44,040 nt of DNA from an uncultured Bacilli bacterium (GTDB lineage: Bacteria; Bacillota_I; Bacilli_A; RF39; UBA660). The stretch spans positions 1 through 44,040 of the forward strand of contig CANQWT010000004.1 of assembly GCA_947627635.1 (NCBI GenBank). Direction: 5' to 3'. Below the pieces are notes generated by a model. That model was not told the DNA's origin, did not search any database, and worked only from the letters and a program-made list of their open reading frames with translations. The first letter of the stretch is position 1; the number at the start of each line of letters is the position of its first letter. Both the position numbers and the translations under genes were made by a program. Positions 24,108 to 32,282 of this stretch are shown piece by piece.

Positions 24108-24484
24108 TGGTGGAGATGACGAGACTCGAACTCGTGTCCGAAAGGTTTCTTAATCAACGTCTACAAGCTTAGTTAACTAATTATTCTCATACCCTATTCA
24201 AGTAGTTAACGACCAAAATAAAGTACCAGCCACTTAATTCATCTCTTTCCTAGGCAAAAAAGAAATATATCCTACTAAAATTGAACCCTAATTCTTCCAC
24301 GTAGGAAAGGAAGATTAGAGTTGTACTTTCCTTAAATTAGGCAAAAGCTACAGCTTGATTTCCACCAAACATGTTAGCAAGTACATTTTTTGCTTTATTT
24401 GCATTTATTGTTGTTTGCTTATTACGTAAGCACTCGGCTTGCAGTTCATCTCGAAATGCCTCCCGTCGAAACCAAAGCATCCCC
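24108..24484 (-). ncRNA. ssrA: transfer-messenger RNA (tmRNA)
   Basis: The 5' end GGGGATGCTTTGGTTTCGAC and the 3' end TTCGAGTCTCGTCATCTCCACCA (its tRNA-like TTCGAGTC loop and CCA) are diagnostic. The tag reading frame begins ANKAKNV, continues LANMFGG and ends AVAFA before TAA. One-piece form, 377 nt. The AFA end resembles the tags of mollicute-related lineages. tmRNA rescues stalled ribosomes and marks the product for proteolysis. Confidence 0.95.
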
Positions 24485-24495
24485 AAGATATGCTT

Positions 24496-24504
24496 ATTAT
24501 ACCA
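24496..24504 (-). promoter_or_regulatory. extended -10 promoter of ssrA
   Basis: TGGTATAAT on the minus strand, an extended -10 (TGn plus TATAAT), about 11 bases upstream of the mature tmRNA 5' end. The -35 region is poor. Confidence 0.6.
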
Positions 24505-24527
24505 CAAAACACTAAAAAAAGGAAGTC

Positions 24528-25379
24528 TTATAAACCTCCTTGCATCTCATAAGCATCACTTGCAATAAAGAAGACATTTTCATCAATACTTTTTAGAGCT
24601 TCAGATAACATAAAATATTCACTCGTTGGAACAACCGTTAACAATACTTTTCTCTTTTTCTCTAAAAATCCACCTTTAACATCAAAGAAAGTCGCTGTAT
24701 GATGAAGTTCTTCAATTAAAAACCTTTTCACTTTCTCTTCCTCATCTGTGAAAATATAGAAAGCCTTATTTTTTGAAACACCTAATATGACCCTATCCAC
24801 AATAATACTATTGATATATAAAACAATAATCGCATACATGACCATATTAAATCCAAAGTAAATACCACCAAGAAGAACAATAATTCCATTGATAACAAAA
24901 CTACTTTTCCCATAGGAAATATGAAAGTATTTATAAAGAATTTGATTTAAAATATTAAGACCACCATTACTAAAACCTACACGATAAACAAAACCATTTG
25001 TAAGTCCTGATAAAACTCCAATAATAATAGATAACAATAACATTTCATTAGTATCTACATGATATCGCACTACTAAAGGCGCAGTAATATCTACAAAAAT
25101 AGGATAAATTATTGTTGCGACAATACTACCAATAGTCTTTTCCTTTCCAAGTAATAGAAAACTTAAAACCAACATCACTAATGATAAAATTAAAATTACA
25201 AGAGACGGTCTAAAGTCAAAGAAATTATGAAGTAGTATTGCCACTCCATTTGCACCACCTGTAACTAAATTCGTAGGAAGCAAAAACAAATTAAAGACAA
25301 TGGCAGATACAAAAAGGCAAAGAATTAAAATGACATAGCGTCCTAGTAAACTTTTCTCACTCACAAACTCTTTCAACAT
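24528..25379 (-). CDS. YitT family membrane protein (second of a tandem pair)
   Basis: A 283-aa protein with about five to six membrane helices (residues 10-190) and a C-terminal DUF2179 domain (about 200-283). Family marks include NLFLLPTNLVTGGANGVAILL, abbreviated LPTNLVTGG, then GFSNGGLNIL and FYIFTDEEEKVKRFL. YitT proteins are of unknown function; the soluble domain resembles a small ligand-binding fold. GGAGG lies eight bases before the ATG at 25379. The start is two bases after the stop of the upstream paralogue, so they are translationally coupled. Confidence 0.88.
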   Translation of the reverse strand: MLKEFVSEKSLLGRYVILILCLFVSAIVFNLFLLPTNLVTGGANGVAILLHNFFDFRPSLVILILSLVMLVLSFLLLGKEKTIGSIVATIIYPIFVDITAPLVVRYHVDTNEMLLLSIIIGVLSGLTNGFVYRVGFSNGGLNILNQILYKYFHISYGKSSFVINGIIVLLGGIYFGFNMVMYAIIVLYINSIIVDRVILGVSKNKAFYIFTDEEEKVKRFLIEELHHTATFFDVKGGFLEKKRKVLLTVVPTSEYFMLSEALKSIDENVFFIASDAYEMQGGL

Positions 25380-25380
25380 T

Positions 25381-26262
25381 TTATTCTCCTCCAAACACTT
25401 CATAAGCATCTGTGACTACAAAGAATGCTGAAGCATCAATTTGATGAATACCTTCTTTTAATTTGAAATACTCTTTAGTAGGAATTACACACATTAAAAC
25501 AGTTTGCTTTTTATCATTATAACCACCATAAGCTTGGAAAGATGTAACTCCATGATGAAGATATTTCAAAATAAAGTTTTTAACTTCTTTTTCTTCTTGC
25601 GTAATAATATAGAATGCTTTACTATCTGAAATACCTAAGACTACACGGTCTGTCATTAAAGAAATAATATACAAAACAATAATAGAATACATCAGTTTTG
25701 TAAAGCCAAAGATAAATCCTCCTGCTAGAACAATTAAACCATCTGTCATTAACATTGCCTTACCAAGACTTACCTTTGCATATTTAGAAACAATTTGGTT
25801 GATAATATCCGTTCCACCTGTTGTAAATCCTGCTTTAAAAAGAAGACCTGCTCCAAAACCATTTAAGAGCCCACCAAAAATCGCAGCCAATAGCATTTCA
25901 CTAGCATCTAAATCAATATAAACAGCAATATGAGCAGTTAATTTAACAAAAATAGGAAATAAAATGGTCCCTAAAATGGTATTTTTTGTCTTTTCAAGAC
26001 CTAGAGTAAAATAAGAAATTACTAATAAAATAAGAGATAAAACTAAAATCACTAAGGAAGGGTCCATTCCAAAAAATTCATTTACAATAATTGAAATACC
26101 ACTAACTCCACCAACAACTAAATCATTCGGTGCATAAAATAAGTTAAAAGCAACAGCAATGCAAAAACAACCAAGAACTAAATAAAAGTATCGTTTTATT
26201 CTTGTCTTTTTATAAATGTCTTTTAATACATCATCTAACTTTCTATTTGTAAAAAACCCCAT
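25381..26262 (-). CDS. YitT family membrane protein (first of a tandem pair)
   Basis: A 293-aa paralogue of the next gene, with the same layout: helices at about 20-190 and a DUF2179 domain at about 205-290. Motifs are APNDLVVGGVSGISI, GFTTGGTDIINQIV and FYIITQEEKEVKNFIL. Its RBS AAAGGAG lies inside the last codons of prfB, and its start codon follows the prfB stop by one base, so prfB-yitT-yitT are probably one transcript. The two copies diverge enough to be an old duplication, possibly forming a heteromer. Confidence 0.88.
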   Translation of the reverse strand: MGFFTNRKLDDVLKDIYKKTRIKRYFYLVLGCFCIAVAFNLFYAPNDLVVGGVSGISIIVNEFFGMDPSLVILVLSLILLVISYFTLGLEKTKNTILGTILFPIFVKLTAHIAVYIDLDASEMLLAAIFGGLLNGFGAGLLFKAGFTTGGTDIINQIVSKYAKVSLGKAMLMTDGLIVLAGGFIFGFTKLMYSIIVLYIISLMTDRVVLGISDSKAFYIITQEEKEVKNFILKYLHHGVTSFQAYGGYNDKKQTVLMCVIPTKEYFKLKEGIHQIDASAFFVVTDAYEVFGGE

Positions 26263-26263
26263 T

Positions 26264-27365
26264 TTATTTTTCTCCTTTCAAATAGCTTTCTATAAAACCG
26301 TCTAACTCCCCATCTAATACAGCATGAACATTGCTTGTTTCATAATTTGTTCGATGGTCTTTTACCATTGAATAAGGATGCATCACATAACTTCTTGACT
26401 GTGAACCAAATTCTATATTTTGTTGTTCCCCTTTAATCGATGCCATTTCTTCTTCTTTTTTCTGTTGTTCTAATACATATAACTTGCTTTTAAGCATTTT
26501 TAAGGCTTGCTCTTTATTTTGAATTTGACTACGTTCATTTTGACAAGTTACTACAATTTTGGTAGGTAAATGCGTAATTCGAACAGCACTATCTGTTGTA
26601 TTAACTCCTTGTCCTCCTGCTCCTGTTGAACGATAGACATCTATTTTTAAGTCTTTTTCATCAATATCAACTTCAATTGTATCATCAAGTTCAGGGGTCA
26701 CATCAATAGAAGCAAAGGAAGTATGCCGTCTATTGGAAGAATCGAAAGGTGAAAGACGAACCAGGCGATGAACTCCTTTTTCTCCTTTTAAATATCCATA
26801 AGCATAGTTTCCCTCTACTTTAATTGTTACACTTTTAATTCCTGCTTCTTCACCTTTTTGATAATCTAAAAGTGTTACTTTTCTCCCTGTTTTTTCTAGA
26901 TATCTTAAATACATTCGGTATAGCATCTCAGCCCAGTCACAAGCTTCAGTTCCTCCTGCCCCTGAATGTACTTCTAAAATACAAGGTAAGGCGTCATATG
27001 GTCCTGATAACAATAAATGGATATTTTCTTTTTCTAAAGTCTCTTTCAAAGTTGGATATTCTTTTTCCAAAGAAGTAGCAATATCATGATCCCTTTCTAT
27101 TTCTAATAAGCTAATCATTTCAAGATTAGAAGCCACTTTTTCTTTTAACTCTTTTATCCCTTTTAATTCTTCTTTCATAGAAGAAAGCTTTTCAATGATA
27201 CTATTTGTCTCATCTCGATTTTGGCCCCAAAAATCAGGAGCACTCATCTGTTCTTCCAACTTTTTTATTTCAAGTTCTTTACGGTCACAGTCAAAGTGAC
27301 CTCCATAATAGGCTTACTTCTTCTTCCAACTGTTGATAATCTTTTTTTAAATCATTGATTTCCAT
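26264..27365 (-). CDS. prfB: peptide chain release factor 2 with programmed +1 frameshift
   Basis: RF2 ends translation at UGA and UAA. A 24-codon first frame starts at 27365 and ends at TGA (27291-27293). The shift site is CTTTGAC preceded by a Shine-Dalgarno-like GGAGG (in TTATGGAGGTCA), the classic autoregulatory arrangement: scarce RF2 favours slipping into the +1 frame, which starts with GAC at 27292. The combined product is 366 aa, normal for RF2. The recognition tripeptide SPF (RLSPFDSSNRR) and the catalytic GGQ (STGAGGQGVNTTDSA) are present. Because the frame changes, an uncorrected annotation would start it at residue 37. It leads into the two YitT genes. Confidence 0.96.
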
Positions 27366-27585
27366 TCTTTCATCACCCATTTATTTGTATTGATTAACTT
27401 CTAAAGATTAACTTCGAAGCAAATCACTCATTCTTATTCTTATTTTTATTATACACAATATCTTATTATCTAACAAATAAATTTTATGTATACTTGTTGA
27501 TTTTTTTCATACACTACTAAAGAGGAACGAAATGCGATGGTTAAATTGTTCCTCTTGTTTATAGATTTGCTTGGAAACAAGCATA

Positions 27586-27612
27586 TGAAAAAGAGTGTTT
27601 ATCGCTCTTTTT
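27586..27612 (-). terminator. intrinsic terminator before prfB
   Basis: Reading minus, AAAAAGAG and CTCTTTTT pair around CGATAAACA, just after the stop of the 268-aa gene. A second hairpin, AAGAGGAAC with GTTCCTCTT, lies at 27520-27560 with a longer loop. Confidence 0.6.
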
Positions 27613-28419
27613 TTAGTCTTCATTAAATATTCGATATCTCTCTTTTTGCCTTTTAATATATTGACGATAACTATCATCAAACTCAACAACTTCATAGTCA
27701 TGCAGATATTCTATTGCTTGTCCATTTGCATCACTATAAGTTTCCCATGTAGTAGGACTAGTAGCTACTTTTAGAGAAATATTTGTATTATTTCTTCTAC
27801 CGATTAAAAAGTTGATAGCTTGATAAGAAGATAGAGCTAAAGACTTTTGACGGTCTATAATGATTTTAAAGGAAGAAGAGTAATTGATAGCTTTTTTCAT
27901 TGAACTAATAAAGAAATCCAAAGATAGAAATGGAATAGGAACATCTTGTATTCTAAACTTTGCATCTTTATTCTGAATACTTTCTTGGTAATAGTCTAAA
28001 TATTTTTCTTTAGATTTTTTTATGAGCAATTCTAACTCTTCTGTTGTCTGAATTGGTGCAACTCCAAGGTTCAATTGTCTTCTATTTAGTCTTTCTAAAA
28101 GTGGTTTGCATTTTTCCTCTAATTCATCTTGAGGCATGACTTCCATTGTTTTGTTTAAAATCGTATCGGCAATAGATAAAGCTAAATACTCACTACTTAT
28201 ACCAACCATCTGTTGTTGTGGATAAAGCCTGTTTGTAATTTTTTCTTTTGGAAAACCTATTTCTTCTAAATAAACAGCAATTGGCTTATTACAGTCTTTT
28301 TGAAGAGGATATTCTTGTTCTAATTCCTTAAGAAAATTTTTTCTTTCTTCTTTATCATAACCATAAATAAAGCTATGTCTATTATCATTCATAATTTGTT
28401 GTTTCAATATTTCTAGCAT
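27613..28419 (-). CDS. hypothetical protein, partner of the kinase-like gene
   Basis: A 268-aa soluble protein. The N-terminus HSFIYGYDKEERKNFLKELE looks like the first strand and helix of a P-loop ATPase, but the canonical GxxxxGK(S/T) is missing. The C-terminal part has SFKIIIDRQKSLALSSYQAI, NISLKVATSP and YLHDYEVVEFDDSY, recalling the strand-plus-Asp and late segments of ORC/Cdc6-like ATPases. I do not assign a family. It follows the kinase-like gene on the same strand by 16 bases and is closed by a terminator, so the two form a two-gene operon. Confidence 0.6.
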   Translation of the reverse strand: MLEILKQQIMNDNRHSFIYGYDKEERKNFLKELEQEYPLQKDCNKPIAVYLEEIGFPKEKITNRLYPQQQMVGISSEYLALSIADTILNKTMEVMPQDELEEKCKPLLERLNRRQLNLGVAPIQTTEELELLIKKSKEKYLDYYQESIQNKDAKFRIQDVPIPFLSLDFFISSMKKAINYSSSFKIIIDRQKSLALSSYQAINFLIGRRNNTNISLKVATSPTTWETYSDANGQAIEYLHDYEVVEFDDSYRQYIKRQKERYRIFNED

Positions 28420-28435
28420 AAAACCCTCCTAATAT

Positions 28436-29179
28436 TTATTCTACTATGATTTTATGATTTTTTAGTAGTCTTTTCTTTATCTTTTTATAACTTTCTATAC
28501 ATTCATTTTTAATGTAAGGATGTGCCAAAACATATGCTTCATCTTCAAATCTTGTTTCACTATCATCCAAATCAACGATTTTAATATCAAAGTCTTTTGG
28601 TCGTACTAAAATATGGTCTTCTTTTAAATCCATTGGGTAAAGTCCTTCTATCATCATACTCTGAAATTCTGTTTGTACTTTTTCCATAACGAATTCTAAT
28701 TCGCTAGGACTTATGTTTTCTTGGAATTTTGTTAATCTAGAATAGTCCTTATAGTACTGCATCAATATACCAATTTTATAGTCATCATAAGTCACTATAC
28801 CTTTTAATAAGCCTATATCAGATAAATATTGTAACTTCTTTTGCTCTATTTCATCTCCTTTAGAGTAAAATGAGTTTTTAGGTTTATCCCCTAAACCAAA
28901 TTCTTGTTGTAATTCACTTTGAGTTTCTTTCTCTAAAGAAGAAAAATCTAAATATGGTAATTCTTCCATCATCTTTTGTACTTCTTTTTGACTTTGTATT
29001 TCTTCGTCCAACTTACTAGGGTCCTTAGAAAGATATGTATCTATTATTTTTTTATAATAGATTTTTATTAAAGTCGTTGAACTAAACTCACATATAATAC
29101 CATTAGTTCCCATTCCAAGTTGCTCTTTATTAAAAAGAAAGTCCAAGAGTTGATTTTTTGTAAGTTCAATAGATTTCAT
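28436..29179 (-). CDS. protein-kinase-fold-like protein, unknown substrate
   Basis: A 247-aa soluble protein with the outline of a small eukaryote-like kinase. Residues about 20-45 (QLGMGTNGIICEFSSTTLIKIY) resemble a glycine-rich loop followed by the lysine strand. Around residue 198, YPMDLKEDHILV resembles the catalytic loop (HxDxKxxN), with His replaced by Met and the Asn position by His. IVDLDDSE stands where the DFG motif is expected. The Asp residues are kept, so phosphotransfer is possible but unproven. It forms an operon with the unknown 268-aa gene. No signal or membrane helix is present. Confidence 0.55.
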   Translation of the reverse strand: MKSIELTKNQLLDFLFNKEQLGMGTNGIICEFSSTTLIKIYYKKIIDTYLSKDPSKLDEEIQSQKEVQKMMEELPYLDFSSLEKETQSELQQEFGLGDKPKNSFYSKGDEIEQKKLQYLSDIGLLKGIVTYDDYKIGILMQYYKDYSRLTKFQENISPSELEFVMEKVQTEFQSMMIEGLYPMDLKEDHILVRPKDFDIKIVDLDDSETRFEDEAYVLAHPYIKNECIESYKKIKKRLLKNHKIIVE

Positions 29180-29347
29180 AGTTTTATCATATTCCTTTTT
29201 AATATTTGCTCTTTAACGGTGTTTATCATACTACAACTTTATAAGATTTTCAAATGTTTTTCCTAAAGAAAAGTTTCATTTCTTGAAAGTCTTATGCCCA
29301 TACACTTCAAAATAACAAGAATACGATAAAACAAGGAGGATATGAAA

Positions 29348-30154
29348 ATGAACCAGTTTTTTATGAATTTACATCCTGTCTTTCAAGCTTTTCTTGCAAC
29401 TTTATTCACTTGGGGTATTACTGCACTTGGTGCAGGAGTTGTCTTTTTCTTTAAAAAAGTCAATAAAAGTGTATTAGATGCGATGCTTGGTTTCGCTGGT
29501 GGAGTTATGATTGCTGCCTCATTTTGGTCTTTACTAGAGCCATCTATTACAATGGCAGAACATTTAAAAATGATACCTTGGCTTGTTGCTTTGGTTGGTT
29601 TTTTAAGTGGTGGTGGACTTCTTTTTGTAAGTGATAAAATCTATGATTTAGTGAAACATAAAAAGGGGTTTCAAACTAGTGAACAGGCAAGTTTAAAACG
29701 CTCTTTTCTTTTAGTGTTTTCAATTACAATGCACAATATCCCTGAAGGTTTAGCAATAGGAGTTGCCTTTGGCTCTTTAGGATACCATCTTGCAGGAACT
29801 TCTCTTGCTTCAAGTCTTGCTTTAGCTCTTGGAATTGGGCTCCAAAACTTTCCTGAAGGAAGTGCTGTATCTCTTCCTCTTAGACGAGAAGGAATGAGTA
29901 GAGGAAAAGCTTTCTTTTTTGGACAACTAAGTGGTATTGTAGAACCAATTTCTGCAATTATTGGAGCTATCTTAGTCATTCATGTGCAAAGACTTCTTCC
30001 CTTTCTACTTGCTTTCGCTGCAGGGGCTATGATTTACGTCGTTGTAGAAGAGCTCATCCCTGAAAGTCAAACAAATAAAAAGAAAGACGTAATGGCTTTC
30101 TTCACTCTCATTGGCTTTTCTTTGATGATGATACTGGATGTAGCTCTTAGTTAG
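29348..30154 (+). CDS. ZIP family metal transporter
   Basis: A 268-aa protein with eight predicted membrane helices and the ZIP metal-binding helices: helix 4 SITMHNIPEGLAIGVAFG and helix 5 LGIGLQNFPEGSAVSLPLR, both HN/QNxPEG. GAGAMIYVVVEELIPES-type sequence (AAGAMIYVVVEELIPE) ends the domain. These transporters move Zn2+ or other divalent metals, usually inward. Two ATGs compete: 29342 is only two bases after AAGGAGG, while 29348 has an eight-base spacing and is preferred. It is convergent with the next gene and overlaps its 3' end by eight bases. Confidence 0.92.
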   Translation: MNQFFMNLHPVFQAFLATLFTWGITALGAGVVFFFKKVNKSVLDAMLGFAGGVMIAASFWSLLEPSITMAEHLKMIPWLVALVGFLSGGGLLFVSDKIYDLVKHKKGFQTSEQASLKRSFLLVFSITMHNIPEGLAIGVAFGSLGYHLAGTSLASSLALALGIGLQNFPEGSAVSLPLRREGMSRGKAFFFGQLSGIVEPISAIIGAILVIHVQRLLPFLLAFAAGAMIYVVVEELIPESQTNKKKDVMAFFTLIGFSLMMILDVALS

Positions 30155-30815
30155 TTCTAAGTTCTTTTAATGTATCAGGCTTCATTCTATGAGGATAGAT
30201 TTTATCAAGAACTTCTTTAGGATAAGTTTTATCGATCCATTCTCCAATAAAAGTAAGTGGTTCATGATGCTTTAATCGTTCTTGCTCTCTAATCATTGCA
30301 AGAGAAGAAACTAATATATCAAAGGTAAAAAAGAGTGTAATCACAAGACCAATAGGAAAATAGAAAGTAGGTTTTATCATTTGAACCATTTTCATAAGTA
30401 AAGGATAACAAAATTTCATAAAAGTAAAGCCAATAATTGCCCACACAAGCATCATAAATATACTTGTTCTACCGTCAAAGTTCATAAATTGATTATGATA
30501 ATCCCAAGAGACTGTTCCAAAAACTGTTTCTTGAAACCAAGAACATAAATATTCAAAAAGACCACCATAAAGCATAGAGTACAAAAATAATTGCAAAGTA
30601 CTCTTTTTCTTTAAAAGTAGTGGTGCAACAGCAAAAGCAATTCCATAAATTACATTAAATGGACCATAAATTAGTCCTTTTCTACTTTCATACTTTCCAA
30701 ACTGAAAGAAACATAAGACTGTTTCGAAAAGATATCCAAAAAGACAGCCTATAAAAAAGAAGAAGACAAATTCAAAGAAAGCTTGCTTTTTTGTACTAGA
30801 CTTTATATTAGACAT
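30147..30815 (-). CDS. CmpB-type putative ABC transporter permease family membrane protein
   Basis: A 222-aa membrane protein with about five helices. The N-terminal FFFIGCLFGYLFETVLCFF, KGLIYGPFNVIYGIAF and the downstream GGLFEYLCSWFQETVFGTVSWDY match the family labelled putative ABC-transporter type IV (CmpB) in Bacillota; true transport function is unproven. Conserved Glu residues lie in or near helices. No ATPase partner is adjacent. The stop overlaps the convergent ZIP gene by eight bases. Confidence 0.8.
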   Translation of the reverse strand: MSNIKSSTKKQAFFEFVFFFFIGCLFGYLFETVLCFFQFGKYESRKGLIYGPFNVIYGIAFAVAPLLLKKKSTLQLFLYSMLYGGLFEYLCSWFQETVFGTVSWDYHNQFMNFDGRTSIFMMLVWAIIGFTFMKFCYPLLMKMVQMIKPTFYFPIGLVITLFFTFDILVSSLAMIREQERLKHHEPLTFIGEWIDKTYPKEVLDKIYPHRMKPDTLKELRTN

Positions 30816-30877
30816 AGTATCACCCCAACAATACTATTATTTTACCATAAATTTAGAAATTTTTCTTTTGAATTTAA

Positions 30878-30926
30878 AAAAGTAAGATTTTCACGTTGAT
30901 TTACTCATCTTACTTTTCTTTTTTCT
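30878..30926. terminator. bidirectional terminator-like hairpin
   Basis: AAAAGTAAGAT and ATCTTACTTTT pair (11 bp) around an 18-base loop, with T-runs in both directions. It directly follows cassette copy 2 on the minus strand and may be the original terminator of the gene whose end the cassette preserves. Confidence 0.6.
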
Positions 30927-30930
30927 TATA

Positions 30931-31134
30931 AATAGACTTTACAAATTCTCATTTTTATTTGTAATCAGATACTTGGCGGAACGAGTTGTTTGAGTTCGCG
31001 TTACCGTTAGCTTGACCATAGGCGAAAACTCCTGCGAGAGTTTCATTATACTGAGCACCACCCCGGACAAACCAAGGGTTCGTCGCATTCACCATATCAG
31101 TATAATCACCGTTTATCGTCTATTCTTCTTTAGT
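30931..31134 (-). pseudogene. orphan 204-bp cassette encoding the end of an FGE/lectin-type domain (copy 2)
   Basis: Same unit as 23728-23931. Reading minus: ACTAAAGAAGAATAG, then a frame with GDYTDMVNATNPWFVRGG, AQYNET, AGVFAYG and NSNNSFRQ, ending in TAA after a one-base shift relative to copy 1. The first 30 bases differ from copy 1 at one position, ATGGTGAATGCGACG and GCAGGAGTTTTCGC are identical, and the last 14 bases are identical, while the bases between vary at most codons. The core is about 49% GC. PWFVRGGAQY is close to PWALRGGAQY of the full gene at 16545. It lies between the CmpB-type gene and rpsI, without start or RBS. Confidence 0.75.
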
Positions 31135-31157
31135 GTATCACATTTACTTTGAATTCA

Positions 31158-31192
31158 AAAGAAAACCCCATTGTTTTTGACAATGAGGTAAG
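31158..31192 (-). terminator. terminator of the rplM-rpsI operon
   Basis: Reading minus, CATTGT and ACAATG pair around CAAAA, followed by GGGGTTTTCTTTT, shortly after the rpsI stop. Confidence 0.7.
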
Positions 31193-31202
31193 AATACTGT
31201 TT

Positions 31203-31625
31203 TTAACGTTTTGAGAATTGTGGAGCACGACGTGCTTTTTTAAGACCTGGTTTCTTACGTTCTTTCTTACGAGCATCACGAGTAATAAATCCTTCGCTCT
31301 TAAGAATTTTACGATAGCTGTTTTCAGAATCAGCTGGAGTTGCTGCATCAACAAGAAGTAAACATCTTGTAATTCCTAAACGAGTAGCTCCTGCTTGTCC
31401 TTGGAAACCTCCACCGTTTACATCAACATCGATGTCATATAAATCACGTGTATTTGTTGCATCAAGTGGTTGAGTTAAATCCATTACCAAAGTTTCATAT
31501 GGGAAATATTCATGAACATCACGTCCATTAACTGTAATTTTTCCAGTTCCAGAAGTCATACGAACACGAGCAACACTTGTTTTTCTGCGTCCTGTTCCTT
31601 GATATACTTTTGTATCTTTTGCCAT
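31203..31625 (-). CDS. rpsI: 30S ribosomal protein S9
   Basis: A 140-aa S9. The N-terminal [36 protein letters not shown] and the C-terminal [18 protein letters not shown] with terminal SKR, which reaches the P-site tRNA, are all characteristic. RBS GGAGGG precedes the ATG. It follows rplM by 13 bases, the usual two-gene operon. Confidence 0.97.
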   Translation of the reverse strand: MAKDTKVYQGTGRRKTSVARVRMTSGTGKITVNGRDVHEYFPYETLVMDLTQPLDATNTRDLYDIDVDVNGGGFQGQAGATRLGITRCLLLVDAATPADSENSYRKILKSEGFITRDARKKERKKPGLKKARRAPQFSKR

Positions 31626-31638
31626 TACCTATTCCCTC

Positions 31639-32070
31639 CTACTTTACTTCCATCACTTCAGGCTTTTGAGCCATATGTGGATGAGTTTCACCAGCGTATA
31701 CGAATAATTTCTTATACATTTGGCGTCCTAAACGATTTTTTGGTAACATTCCTTTAACAGCTTTTTCCACCATTTCAACAGGATACTTTTCTACCATTTC
31801 TTTGGCAGTTCTTTCACGTAATCCTCCAGGATATCCTGAGTGACTATAATATTTCTTATCTTCAAGCTTGTTTCCAGTTAATTTAACTTTCTCAGCATTG
31901 ATAATAATGATATAGTCTCCACAGTCAATATGTGGTGTGAATGTTGCTTTATGTTTTCCACGAAGAATATGAGCTGCTTTAGAAGCTACTCTTCCTAGTG
32001 GAATATCTTTAGCATCAATTACATACCATTTGCGTTCAACAGTTTCTTTTTTTTGCATATAACTTGTCAT
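31639..32070 (-). CDS. rplM: 50S ribosomal protein L13
   Basis: A 143-aa L13. Motifs: [39 protein letters not shown] and the C-terminal [26 protein letters not shown] lies six bases before the ATG. truA normally lies directly upstream in Bacillota; here two genes (the NlpC/P60 gene and an unknown) separate them. It has its own strong promoter and a structured leader. Confidence 0.97.
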   Translation of the reverse strand: MTSYMQKKETVERKWYVIDAKDIPLGRVASKAAHILRGKHKATFTPHIDCGDYIIIINAEKVKLTGNKLEDKKYYSHSGYPGGLRERTAKEMVEKYPVEMVEKAVKGMLPKNRLGRQMYKKLFVYAGETHPHMAQKPEVMEVK

Positions 32071-32083
32071 AATGTTCTCCTTT

Positions 32084-32115
32084 ACTTAAATTAAGTTTTC
32101 CCAAGACTTAATTTA
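32084..32115 (-). promoter_or_regulatory. possible L13 leader hairpin
   Basis: In the rplM leader AAATTAAGT pairs perfectly with ACTTAATTT around CTTGGGAAA, just before the RBS. Ribosomal protein leaders of rplM in Bacillota are autoregulatory; this could be one, but I cannot match the consensus structure by eye. Confidence 0.35.
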
Positions 32116-32143
32116 TGTGGGGATATAAAATGTACCGATTTAG

Positions 32144-32172
32144 ATTATAAGGGAAGTTTTCTTAAAAGTCAA
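32144..32172 (-). promoter_or_regulatory. promoter of rplM-rpsI
   Basis: Minus strand TTGACT (32167-32172), exactly 17 bases, TATAAT (32144-32149), about 75 bases upstream of rplM. Confidence 0.75.
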
Positions 32173-32282
32173 CAACAAAATCATGATTTCATTTTCGTGT
32201 GAATTCTCAAAGTAACGGAAATTATAAGATACTTAGTTTTGACACTTCCAAGGAAATATTTTTACTCTATCATAGATAGGTA

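Noticed and set aside
23728-31134. A complete diversity-generating retroelement (template repeat, avd, reverse transcriptase)
   Set aside because: No reverse transcriptase or accessory gene is encoded in the window. Neither cassette can be the template of the other, since non-adenine positions also differ.
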